Assembly (NCBI GenBank): GCA_028819235.1
Contig: JAPPMC010000260.1
Span: 1-49,941, forward strand
Source of the DNA: Bryobacterales bacterium
GTDB lineage: Bacteria > Acidobacteriota > Terriglobia > Bryobacterales > UBA6623
Reading direction: 5' to 3'
DNA length: 49,941 nucleotides
Shown here: positions 9,229 through 17,489 of the stretch, one piece after another
How the letters are laid out: each line of letters begins with the position of its first letter
Position numbering within the stretch: position 1 is the first letter of the stretch
Position numbers and translations under genes: made by a program
The notes under the pieces: model-generated
Told to the model about the DNA's origin: nothing
Databases searched by the model: none
Seen by the model: the letters and a program-made list of their open reading frames with translations, nothing else

Positions 9229-9373
9229 ACTGGATGCCGATGGCACGGGGAAGGGGTGAATTCCCGCCAGTCGCCATTCTGAGCGCGGAGGCTCTCGCAA
9301 CCCTGACGACCCCAGTGAGCCGAACGACCCGGACGGACGATCGTCTGTCGTCAGGCAACGCCCGAGACCGCCT
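9229..9373 (+). promoter_or_regulatory. Degenerate cobalamin-riboswitch-like element ahead of cbiZ
   Basis: In the order expected of a cobalamin riboswitch one sees: a short hairpin TGCC-GAT-GGCA (about 9235-9245); GGGGAAGGGGTGAATTCC (9247-9264), resembling the GGGAA...GGTG...CC core; CGCCATTCTGAG (9272-9283), resembling the B12 box CGCCACTGTGAA; and CGCCCGAGACCGCC (9359-9372), resembling the closing AG-CC-GGAGACC-GCC element. Spacings are close to those of the clear riboswitch at 11690-11870. It ends about 90 bases before cbiZ. Several invariant bases differ, so it may be a divergent, decayed or chance match. Confidence 0.35.
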
Positions 9374-9463
9374 CGTCGGCGAAGGTCTACATCTCCGGCA
9401 GCGGCTACAGAGGCGCAGGCGAGATCCCTGACGATTCTCGCCGATAATCGGTGTTCCACGCGC

Positions 9464-10612
9464 ATGGGAAATCGACCGCTACGGGGGATGGCCGAGGAGA
9501 TAGCCCGCCAGAGTCTGTTCCGGGCGCATCGCTCGGGGCGTTACTTCGCTATCGCACTCCGGTCTCGCCACAGAGTCTTGAGCACGTCCTCCTACTGCGG
9601 GGGCGAGCGCGACGAGATTCTCCACATCGTCAACCACCAAATCTGTGAGGGACAAGGCCATGAAGCCCGGCTGAAGTCGATCGGCACGATCGGGCAAGAA
9701 GCCTACCATCGCCGGGTGTGTGCCGAGTTGGAAGTCGATCCGGACCGGACCGTCTTGATGGGCACGGCGGCGAACATGGCCTGCCTGACACATCGCTGGA
9801 GCGACTTCGAAGACCTGCGAGCCGATGCGTTCGTCACCGCTGGAGTCCAAGGGAATGCCGCCACCGCCGGTGACTCCGCGCGCTGGCACGAGACCGAATC
9901 GGGATGGAAGCCCACGACGCCGCCTGAGGCAACCATCAACATCGCCCTGTTGCTCAATTTTCCCCTAACGCCTTCAGCGCACGCCCGTACCGTCGTTACG
10001 ATGACCGAGGCGAAATCAGCCGTGCTGGCGGAGCTTGCAGTCCCGAGCCTTTACTCGCCATCCATCGCAACGGGCACCGGCACAGACCAGTACTGCATCG
10101 CTTCGCCCCTCGATCTGGACAGGTTCGCCCGCGACGCTGCGGGCCCGCACGTCAAGGCTGGCGAGATCATTGGTGCAGCCGTCAAGGAGGCTCTTCGGGA
10201 GGCCCTGCGCTGGCAGAACGGTCTGGACCCATCTCGCACACGTGACCTATTCCACGCGCTCGGACGATTTGGCGTCGAAGAGGCCGACGTCATGCGGGAC
10301 TTGAAGGAGCAGCTTCACGAGAAGGAGTATGCGCTGCTGGATCAGAATCGACGAGCCGTCTTCTTCGACCCCGGAGTCGGTGCTGCGGCCCACGCGCTTG
10401 CCGCAGTGATGGATCGGCTCCGGTTCGGGACGATCCCTGAGTCCAGTTCTGGAGAGGCACTCCGCCAGCAAGCTGCATGCCTAGCATGCTCGCTGGCTGC
10501 CAAGCCTCAGGATTGGCCCAGATTCTATGCGGCGCTCGGCGGAGGGTGGAAAGACACGCTTGAGCTCGTCGTCCGCGCGCTGGCGATCGGATGGCGGGCG
10601 AAGTGGGCGTGA
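9464..10612 (+). CDS. cbiZ: Adenosylcobinamide amidohydrolase CbiZ with long C-terminal extension
   Basis: CbiZ cuts the aminopropanol side chain from adenosylcobinamide (and in some bacteria from pseudo-B12), giving adenosylcobyric acid that can be rebuilt into the cell's own cobamide. The 382-residue protein shows the family's conserved blocks in order: HRVLSTSSYCGGERD, NHQIC, GTAANM, DAFVTAGVQGNAATAGD, INIALLLNFPLT, TEAKSAVLAEL and ATGTGTDQY, all within roughly residues 35-245. The rest, about 135 residues, is a helical extension beyond the usual CbiZ domain and contains no motif I know. An ATG at 9488 is an alternative start; neither has a strong ribosome site. It overlaps cbiB by 22 bases, so the two are one operon. 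Confidence 0.88.
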   Translation: MGNRPLRGMAEEIARQSLFRAHRSGRYFAIALRSRHRVLSTSSYCGGERDEILHIVNHQICEGQGHEARLKSIGTIGQEAYHRRVCAELEVDPDRTVLMGTAANMACLTHRWSDFEDLRADAFVTAGVQGNAATAGDSARWHETESGWKPTTPPEATINIALLLNFPLTPSAHARTVVTMTEAKSAVLAELAVPSLYSPSIATGTGTDQYCIASPLDLDRFARDAAGPHVKAGEIIGAAVKEALREALRWQNGLDPSRTRDLFHALGRFGVEEADVMRDLKEQLHEKEYALLDQNRRAVFFDPGVGAAAHALAAVMDRLRFGTIPESSSGEALRQQAACLACSLAAKPQDWPRFYAALGGGWKDTLELVVRALAIGWRAKWA

Positions 10613-11559
10613 TAGGCCTAGGGCCCGATGCCATCCTCTTGCTCTCGAGCTTCGCTCTGGATCTGGTTGTCGGAGATCCGGTCTATCGTTGGCACCCCGT
10701 CCGATTAATGGGGCGCACGATTTCGGGCTTCGAACGATGGCTCAGAAGGACAGGGGCCGATGGCCGCGCCGGAGGGTGTGGGTTGGTGGCGGTTCTCGGA
10801 GTCTCTTGGACAGCGGCTGTCTCCTTGCTCGTCGCCGCGCTCTATGCGCTGCACCCAACCCTAGGAATGTCCGCTCATGCCCTTGCCCTCTACAGCCTGC
10901 TTGCGCTCGGCGACCTGATCAAGCACGGTGACGCGGTGGACGAAGCGGGATCGCGGCTGACCGCCGCTCGGCGCGCCGTCGCCCGGCTCGTAGGGCGCGA
11001 CACAGACAGGATGGACGAGGCCGCTTGCCGGCGCGCCGCCATCGAGAGCCTTGCTGAGAACCTGGCGGATGGCTTCACCTCGCCGCTCGTCTGGTATGTG
11101 GTGGCCGGCCTGCCGGGCGTCGTCCTGTTCAAGCTGGTCAGCACGGTGGATTCAATGATCGGTCACAAGACTGATCGATACTTGCGCCTTGGCTGGTTCG
11201 GCGCACGCTCGGATGACGTGCTCAACTATGTCCCGGCACGGCTCACATGGCTGCTCATCACCTTGACGGCGGCGGTCTTGCCGGGCACGTCAGGTTCGAA
11301 GGCGCTCCGCGTTGGATGGGAGCAGCACGCTGTCGTTCCCGGTCCGAATCCGGGGTGGAGTGAGGCCGCCATGGCGGGAGCAATCCAGCAGAGGCTGTGT
11401 GGGCCCATTTGGCTGGACGGTGCCCTGGTCACGGACTGCTGGGTGGGCGACCCAGCGGATCCGCAGGCGGGAACCTCGGCGGACTACCGCCGCGCCCGTC
11501 AGACCGTCATGGTGGCATCCTTGCTCGCCGTCTTGCTTGCAGCTGGCTTGCTTTCGTGA
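10591..11559 (+). CDS. cbiB: Adenosylcobinamide-phosphate synthase CbiB/CobD
   Basis: CbiB is the membrane enzyme that attaches aminopropanol (or its phosphate) to adenosylcobyric acid, the step that CbiZ undoes; together they allow side-chain and base remodelling of salvaged corrinoids. The 322-residue protein matches the family in length and motifs: LDLVVGDPVYRWHPVRLMG near the start, IESLAENLADGFTSPLVWY and VSTVDSMIGHKTDRYLRLGW in the middle, and YVPARLTWLL followed by the GPNPGWSEAAMAGA block. Several membrane segments are present (residues about 62-85, 95-110, 190-205 and the C-terminal end). The start at 10591 lies inside cbiZ; GTG codons at 10603 and 10609 are alternatives. A cobalamin riboswitch follows, so the downstream receptor is separately controlled. 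Confidence 0.93.
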   Translation: MAGEVGVIGLGPDAILLLSSFALDLVVGDPVYRWHPVRLMGRTISGFERWLRRTGADGRAGGCGLVAVLGVSWTAAVSLLVAALYALHPTLGMSAHALALYSLLALGDLIKHGDAVDEAGSRLTAARRAVARLVGRDTDRMDEAACRRAAIESLAENLADGFTSPLVWYVVAGLPGVVLFKLVSTVDSMIGHKTDRYLRLGWFGARSDDVLNYVPARLTWLLITLTAAVLPGTSGSKALRVGWEQHAVVPGPNPGWSEAAMAGAIQQRLCGPIWLDGALVTDCWVGDPADPQAGTSADYRRARQTVMVASLLAVLLAAGLLS

Positions 11560-11689
11560 GACGAGCCCCAACGGATCACCGACCGACCCGGGGCCGTGGC
11601 TGACGATCCGCACGGCAATCGGTGGGTTCGGTCGACCGGACCCCGCAGGGATGACGCTGCCCGGCCGCTGGAATCTCGGGCATGCTACC

Positions 11690-11870
11690 ATTTGGCAGTT
11701 CCGGGGTGCTCGTAAGGGCCTAACAGGGAAGTCCGGTGAGAGTCCGGCACGGTCCCGCCACTGTGAACGGTTAGTTGCGTCGAAATGCCAGTGGGGCTTA
11801 CGCCCCGCGAAGGTCGGCGCAGCGTGGGCAAGCCAGTTGCCTGAAGCCGTCAGTCAGGAGACCTGCCCCG
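11690..11870 (+). promoter_or_regulatory. Cobalamin (AdoCbl) riboswitch
   Basis: All hallmark elements of the cobalamin riboswitch are present on the plus strand: AACAGGGAAGTCCGGTG at 11722-11738, the paired AGTCCGG, the B12 box CCGCCACTGTGAACGG around 11755-11770, and the closing GTCAGGAGACCTGCC at 11853-11867. The 5' part (CATTTGGCAGTTCCGGGGTGCTCG) fits the first paired arms; edges are approximate. It lies about 200 bases before the TonB-dependent receptor gene and after the cbiB stop, so B12 should repress receptor expression. Whether control is by transcription termination or ribosome-site blocking is not clear; no strong T-run follows. Confidence 0.95.
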
Positions 11871-12066
11871 GTGCAGCCTGAGCGCACGATCCCGCGCGGC
11901 ACGGATGGGCGACTCGAGACTTGGCAACGGCATCTGGCTGGACAGCGATCCCCTTCGCATCCCATCAGGTAATCCACCATTGCCCCGGTATTGGCTCGAT
12001 CTAGCGCCTACAGGGCGCCGAGTGCCGGCGGATGGTGCCTCATCCATTTTCCCGCGAAGACGGGAC

Positions 12067-12079
12067 AGGAGGCATCGTG
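12067..12079 (+). promoter_or_regulatory. Ribosome site that fixes a GTG start for the BtuB-like receptor
   Basis: AGGAGG at 12067-12072 lies four bases before GTG at 12077-12079. An ATG at 12032 in the same frame has no such site. The GTG start also leaves a normal signal peptide, so it is preferred. Confidence 0.65.
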
Positions 12080-14542
12080 GCCAACCACTCGAACGCCGGC
12101 GGCAGCCGGCACGCCGTTTCACCGACAACTAAGCAATCCAGAAGAACTGCGCTTGCTGCGGCCCTGTTGGGTGCCCTGCTCTCAGCGCCGACTAATGCCG
12201 AGAGCCTGGGCGGCCGGGTCTTGGACCCTCAGGGCGCCGTCGTGGCAAACGCTCAGCTGCGCCTGATTGACCGTGAGGGAGGTCTGCAGCGGACGGTCCA
12301 AAGCGGGCCAGACGGCTCGTACCGGTTCCGGAGCCTGCCGGCAGCGACGTACCTCTTGGAGGGCGAGGCTTCCGACGCACTCTTGGCGGGTTCGGCGGAA
12401 ATTACCGTCTCGGGCGACACCAGCGCCGACCTGAGGCTGTTGATCTCGCCTTCCTCGGTGGACGTTGTCGTTTCGGCATCAAGCACGCCGACGGCCCGGC
12501 GGGAAGTTGCCAGGGCCTTGGACACCATCGATGGCCGTAGCATCGCCCTGCGAAACGAATTCTCCCTCGCCGAGGCCATTCGCACGGTGCCCGGAATTCG
12601 CGTACAGCGCCTGCGAGGCCCGGGCAGCTTCGCGTCCGTTCAGTCGCGGGGGCTACGAAACCAAGACACCGCGCTGCTCGTCGACGGAATGCGCTTCCGA
12701 GACTCTGCATCTCCGCAGAGCGACGCCACCATATTCTTCCAAGACATGCCACTCGTCGATGCCGACCGGGTTGAGGTCCTGAGGGGGCCTTCTTCGTCCC
12801 TGTACGGCTCGAATGCCGTTGGAGGCGTGATCAGCGTCCAGTCGCGGCAAGGAGGTGGTGCCCCTCACGGCGAGATTCGGGCGGAGGGCGGCGGACTAGG
12901 CATGATGCGTGGAGTCGGCCGCGCCGCAGGGGGCCTTGCCGGGGACCGGCTCCGATACAGCGGAGGCCTGTCGCATGTCAACGTGACCCGGGGATACCGC
13001 GGAAGAAGCCCATTCCGGAATTCCAGCGCCCAATTGTCGACCCAAGCAGCCCTCAAGCCGAACCTATTGCTCTCAGGCCGGGTGTGGGTGGCCGACTCGT
13101 TCCGGAGTCTGGTCGAGAGCCCCGCCTTCCCCGACGCGGTCGTTGCCAACTTCCCTGCGTCCGGAGTCGTAAGAGCTCGGGCCCTGCCGCTGAGCCAGCT
13201 GGAACGGTTCGAACGGGGCGAGAGCTTCGAGGCCGGGAACGCCACTTTCGTGCCGGACCAGCTCGACCCAGACAGCCGACTGTCGTCCGCATTCCTCGTG
13301 ACAGCTGTGACCCTTCGGCACGACCCGTCGCCCGCGAGCTCGTACCAGTTGTCGTACCAGTTGCTGCGCACAGGCAGGACGAATCACGACGGGCCGGCGG
13401 GCCCTTCGCCTTTCGATCCGACCGTAAGTGCCGAGTCGCAATTCGACGGTCGCAACAATACGGTGCTCGCCCGTACGGACCACCGTGTCGGAGACTCCCA
13501 CCTGTTGAGCCTCGGGTACGAGTTCGAGGGTGAGGGCTACAGCAACTTCAACACCGACGAGAGCCCGTCGCCAGTCGTGAGCAGGTCCGAGATAGAGCAG
13601 GCAGGGCACGCATTGTTCGTCCAAGACCAAGTCCGTCTTCTCGAGGGTCGATTGCACTTGACCCTGTCTGGCAGGGCCCAGCGATACTCGCTAGAGGCCC
13701 CACGGTACTCGGGAGAGTCCGGACCGTACGGTTCGCCGCCCGCAGTCGACGTGCCAGGCGCGTACACGGGTGACTTTGCGATTGCCTACTTCGTCCCAAA
13801 CTCGCAGACCAAGTTCCGGGGCCACGTCGGAAACGGATTTAGGGCCCCGTCCCTCTACGAGCGCTTCGGCGGCTCTTTTTCGGCTTTCACGGGAAGCTTC
13901 AGCTATTGGGGTGACCCCAGGCTTGAGCCGGAACGGTCGGTGTCCGCAGACTTTGGGATCGACCAGTGGCTCTTGGACTCCAAGATTCGTCTCAGCGGTA
14001 CGCTCTTCTACTCCGACCTGTCTGAGACGATCTTCTTCGACTTTGCCAACTTTCCGCTGAACGATCCATTCGGACGATTCGGAGGCTACCGAAACACCGG
14101 TGGCGGCATTGCCCGCGGCGTCGAACTGGGAGCCCAAGCGGCGCTTTCGGCGAGAACGAGCCTTCGCGGATCGTATACGTACGTCAACTCCGACTCTCGG
14201 ACGCCAACGATCGGGCCGGACTACTTCTCAGTCCCGGGGACGTCGGCCCACGTTTACGCCGCAACCGCTTCCCAGTGGATCGGGAGCCGAGTCAACGTGA
14301 CATTTGACGTCTTCGCTACCAGCGACTACATCCTGTCGCCGTACGGCGCACGGTCAAGACAACTATCCTTTGGCGGTCCCTTGAAGGCCGACCTGGTGTT
14401 CCAATACGCTGTGCCACTCGCTGAGGGCAAGCGGGTGGAGATCTACGGCAAGGTTGAGAACGTCTTCAACGCCGACTACTACGAGGACGGTTTCGCGAGT
14501 CCCGGCGCCTGGATGATCGGAGGCATCCGCTACCAATTCTGA
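12077..14542 (+). CDS. btuB: TonB-dependent cobalamin receptor, BtuB-like, with carboxypeptidase-regulatory-like domain
   Basis: This 821-residue outer-membrane receptor probably imports cobamides or cobinamides using TonB energy. From the GTG start there is a signal peptide (about residues 1-42, ending APTNA), then a carboxypeptidase-regulatory-like beta domain (LGGRVLDPQGAVVANAQLRL to about residue 125), a typical feature of acidobacterial receptors. A TonB-box-like DVVVSAS follows, then the plug (VPGIRVQRLRGPGSF, LLVDGMRFRD, VEVLRGPSSSLYGSNAVGG) and a 22-strand-type barrel ending in an aromatic (GIRYQF). B12 specificity is inferred from the cobalamin riboswitch directly upstream and from cbiZ-cbiB before that; the sequence alone would only say TonB-dependent receptor. 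No btuCDF transporter lies in the window. Confidence 0.88.
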   Translation: MANHSNAGGSRHAVSPTTKQSRRTALAAALLGALLSAPTNAESLGGRVLDPQGAVVANAQLRLIDREGGLQRTVQSGPDGSYRFRSLPAATYLLEGEASDALLAGSAEITVSGDTSADLRLLISPSSVDVVVSASSTPTARREVARALDTIDGRSIALRNEFSLAEAIRTVPGIRVQRLRGPGSFASVQSRGLRNQDTALLVDGMRFRDSASPQSDATIFFQDMPLVDADRVEVLRGPSSSLYGSNAVGGVISVQSRQGGGAPHGEIRAEGGGLGMMRGVGRAAGGLAGDRLRYSGGLSHVNVTRGYRGRSPFRNSSAQLSTQAALKPNLLLSGRVWVADSFRSLVESPAFPDAVVANFPASGVVRARALPLSQLERFERGESFEAGNATFVPDQLDPDSRLSSAFLVTAVTLRHDPSPASSYQLSYQLLRTGRTNHDGPAGPSPFDPTVSAESQFDGRNNTVLARTDHRVGDSHLLSLGYEFEGEGYSNFNTDESPSPVVSRSEIEQAGHALFVQDQVRLLEGRLHLTLSGRAQRYSLEAPRYSGESGPYGSPPAVDVPGAYTGDFAIAYFVPNSQTKFRGHVGNGFRAPSLYERFGGSFSAFTGSFSYWGDPRLEPERSVSADFGIDQWLLDSKIRLSGTLFYSDLSETIFFDFANFPLNDPFGRFGGYRNTGGGIARGVELGAQAALSARTSLRGSYTYVNSDSRTPTIGPDYFSVPGTSAHVYAATASQWIGSRVNVTFDVFATSDYILSPYGARSRQLSFGGPLKADLVFQYAVPLAEGKRVEIYGKVENVFNADYYEDGFASPGAWMIGGIRYQF

Positions 14543-14906
14543 GAGGCCATTGGCGAAGCCTCCGAGGGCGGGCGAGGACAAACGGCAGGGGGCACGGGCG
14601 CGCTTAGAACCGATCGCGTTCCCAGTCGCCCGGGGGCCCACGTCGCGACCCGCGACGAGGGCAAGCGCGGGCCAGCCGGCAGCGCCTCGCTGGACCCATC
14701 GGAGCCGTCAGGACCCGGCCAGCACCCCATGGCGGTAGGAGAGGCCAGTCGGGTCCGGCCCGTTGCGACTCGGCAAGCGGGTGTCTGGAATGCCGAGGTC
14801 CGGGGTCCGGCGGTCGGAGCTGGCTGGTATGATGCCGCAGCCGGGCGGGGCCTAAGGACCGCTGCGGCGAGGTCACGGGCCGTCGCTTGCCCACTGCGGA
14901 GACCAT
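14543..14906. other. Gap between receptor and acyltransferase genes
   Basis: I see no gene here. TATGAT at 14828-14833 could serve as a -10 box for the next gene, but no matching -35 is evident. No terminator with a T-run follows the receptor. Confidence 0.4.
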
Positions 14907-17489
14907 ATGGAAACGCTTCTGGAGCTGCTGCCCCGAATCGAGCGTCTCGGTTCCAAGGAAGCGTTCCAGTTCTCAAACGGGTACCGAACGTGGCGCTGGA
15001 CGTACGGGGACTTGAACGCTGGAATCCGCAGGTTCTCTTCCCACCTCCAGCGTCGGGGTGTCGGGTCCGGCGATCGGCTTGTCTTGTGGGCCGAGAACCG
15101 GCCCGAGTGGGTCGCCGTGTTCTGGGCGTGCCTGGCACAGGGCGTGCATGTCGTGCCGCTCGACCGACAGTCCTCTGAGGATCTCGTCAACCGGATAGTG
15201 GCCGAGGCCGGAGCGAAGATTGTCGCTCACAGCGGGCCTCCCCCCGGATCGCCGGACCGCATCGAGACCTTCGCCATCGAGGCTCTTCACCACCTGCCCG
15301 ACGGTCGGCACCTCAGTCCGGCGCGCGTGAGCGGGGACGACATCGCGGAGATCGTCTACACGTCGGGTACGACCGCCGAGCCGAAAGGCGTGATCCACCT
15401 TCACAGGAACATCTGCTCGAATCTTGACCCGATTCGGAAGGAAATCGAGCGCTATAGGAGGCTGGCGACGCCATTCCAGCCGATTCGGATGCTGTGTCTG
15501 CTGCCCCTGAGCCACATGTTTGGGCAGTCGATGGGAGTCTTCATACCTCCCGTGCTCGGAGGCTCAGCATCCTTCATGACCGGACTGCACCCGGCCGCCG
15601 TGCGCGAGACGATACGCGAGCAGCGCATATCAATCCTAGTTTGCGTGCCGCGGATGCTGGAGAGCCTGCGGGGCGACATCGAGCGGCACTTCCCAAGCTC
15701 AACTGCGCACATTCAGGGCTCGAGCGGGCCTCTTGGGCGGTGGTGGAGGCACCGGGACATTCACCGTGCCTTGGGGTTGAAGTTCTGGGCGTTTGTCGTG
15801 GGCGGAGCGAAGCTGGATCCCGGCACGGAGGCCTTCTGGTCCAAGGTAGGGCTGCTCGTGATCCAAGGCTACGGGCTGACGGAGACCAGCCCGGTGGTGG
15901 CAGTCAACCACCCCTTCAGAGCGCGCCGAGGCACGCTCGGAGAAGTGGTCGGCAGCCAAGAGGTCCGCATAGCCGACGATGGCGAGATTCTTGTCAAGGG
16001 CAGCAGTGTGGTTAGGGACTACCTCAAGAGGGGCCGTACGGTGCGGGCGGTTGACGACGAGGGCTGGTTTCACACGGGCGACATCGGAGCAATGGACGAA
16101 GAAGGCAGGCTGGTGTACCTAGGCCGCAAGAAAGACGTGATCGTCACATCCGACGGGCTCAATGTCCATCCTGTCGACGTCGAGAGGCACTTGGTGCGTC
16201 AAGACGGCGTCAGAGACGCGGTGGTTGTGGGCATCGGACCGGCCACGTCGCCAAGGATCCACGCGGCCCTGATCTTCGACTCCCCTGGGCAAGATCCGAT
16301 GGCAGTCGTGGAGAGGGTCAATCCGCGCCTAGAGCCCCACCAGCGGATCCAGAGCGCATCCGAGTGGCCCGATGACGCGTTTCCGCGCACACATGGGACG
16401 CTAAAGACCCAGAGGAATAAGGTTGCCGAGCGAATGGCCTCGGTTGGGGCGATCGAACCTGCACCCGCTGGCTCAGCGGTGGACGCCATGCTTCTAGCAG
16501 CGGTCGGCCGCGGCCTAGAGGGCCTGCCTGACGAGAGGCGTCTGGAAGAAGACCTGGGCATGTCCTCGCTGGAGCGAGTGGACCTGCTGGCCTCTCTGGA
16601 GGACCGCCATGGCGTAAGGCTGAGCGACGAAGCCTTCGCCACGCTGTCGACCGTGGGACAGGTCCGGGCTTGGGCTGAGGCGCAAGCCTCAGTCCCCCCG
16701 AGAGACGTGCAGTCGGTCGCCCAGCCGCAGTCCGGGACCGCCAGCAGCGCCCCCGCCAATCGCCTCCGTCCCCCGCGCTGGGCTCGTGGCCGACTGCTCC
16801 GGGCCGTTCGCATCCCCGTGCACAGCGGACTCGTACTACCGCTGTTTCGCCACTACATTCAGCTGACTGTTGTGGGCCGGGAGAACTTGGATCTGGTGTC
16901 TCCTCCCACGCTGTTCGCCGCAAACCACGCAAGTCACCTCGACACCGTCGCTGTGCTCGCTTCCCTGCCCCACGAGTGGCGGGCAAGACTCGCGCCCGCC
17001 GCTAGCCAGCAGCATTTCTTCCCGACCGGCGATCCGCAAGGACTCGGCCGGAGGATCGGCATGAGGGCCCAGTACTGGCTGGCCTGCGGCCTCTTCAACG
17101 CCTATCCCCTCTCGCAGGACCCAGGACACGTGCGCGACACGCTTCGGTACACGGGAGAACTCGTCGCTGAGGGTTTCTGCCCGCTGGTGTACCCGGAGGG
17201 CGAGATGACAGCCGACGGATCCATGCAGCCGTTCCGTCGAGGGATAGCCGCAATGTCTCGACGGCTTGAGATCCCAGTCGTGCCCGTTCGATTGGACGGC
17301 CTGTCCCAAATCATGTCCCGCCACGAATCGTGGCCACGCAGCGGCCCCGTCCGTGTCGCGTTCGGGCCTCCCATCGGTCCTGAGCCGAGCGAAGGCTACG
17401 CCGAACTAGCCGCCCGGATCGAAGCGTCCATCCGGAATCTGGCACCTAGTGGTGGGATCGAAATCCCCTCAGGTAGGCGGCGGACTTGA
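14907..17489 (+). CDS. Acyl-CoA/ACP synthetase - acyl carrier - PlsC acyltransferase fusion
   Basis: The 860-residue protein joins three domains. Residues about 1-510 are an AMP-binding acyl-activating enzyme: YTSGTTAEPKGV (from about 151), GYGLTETSPVV (about 322) and WFHTGDIGAMDEEGRLVYLGRKKD. Residues about 525-600 are an acyl carrier domain with LGMSSLERVDLL, Ser554 being the expected phosphopantetheine site. Residues about 640-855 are a PlsC-type acyltransferase with the HX4D motif at His674-Asp679 (NHASHLD) and PEGE at 763-766. The layout suggests that a free fatty acid is activated, loaded onto the built-in carrier and passed to a lysophospholipid or similar acceptor, an Aas-like recycling route with its own carrier. 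It acts at the inner face of the membrane. ATG 14907 is the first plausible start. No partner genes adjoin it. Confidence 0.85.
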   Translation: METLLELLPRIERLGSKEAFQFSNGYRTWRWTYGDLNAGIRRFSSHLQRRGVGSGDRLVLWAENRPEWVAVFWACLAQGVHVVPLDRQSSEDLVNRIVAEAGAKIVAHSGPPPGSPDRIETFAIEALHHLPDGRHLSPARVSGDDIAEIVYTSGTTAEPKGVIHLHRNICSNLDPIRKEIERYRRLATPFQPIRMLCLLPLSHMFGQSMGVFIPPVLGGSASFMTGLHPAAVRETIREQRISILVCVPRMLESLRGDIERHFPSSTAHIQGSSGPLGRWWRHRDIHRALGLKFWAFVVGGAKLDPGTEAFWSKVGLLVIQGYGLTETSPVVAVNHPFRARRGTLGEVVGSQEVRIADDGEILVKGSSVVRDYLKRGRTVRAVDDEGWFHTGDIGAMDEEGRLVYLGRKKDVIVTSDGLNVHPVDVERHLVRQDGVRDAVVVGIGPATSPRIHAALIFDSPGQDPMAVVERVNPRLEPHQRIQSASEWPDDAFPRTHGTLKTQRNKVAERMASVGAIEPAPAGSAVDAMLLAAVGRGLEGLPDERRLEEDLGMSSLERVDLLASLEDRHGVRLSDEAFATLSTVGQVRAWAEAQASVPPRDVQSVAQPQSGTASSAPANRLRPPRWARGRLLRAVRIPVHSGLVLPLFRHYIQLTVVGRENLDLVSPPTLFAANHASHLDTVAVLASLPHEWRARLAPAASQQHFFPTGDPQGLGRRIGMRAQYWLACGLFNAYPLSQDPGHVRDTLRYTGELVAEGFCPLVYPEGEMTADGSMQPFRRGIAAMSRRLEIPVVPVRLDGLSQIMSRHESWPRSGPVRVAFGPPIGPEPSEGYAELAARIEASIRNLAPSGGIEIPSGRRRT

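Noticed and set aside
8853..9431. 192-codon plus-strand frame ahead of cbiZ
   Set aside because: It runs through the riboswitch-like region, has no family motif and ends in an Arg-rich tail typical of out-of-frame GC-rich DNA.
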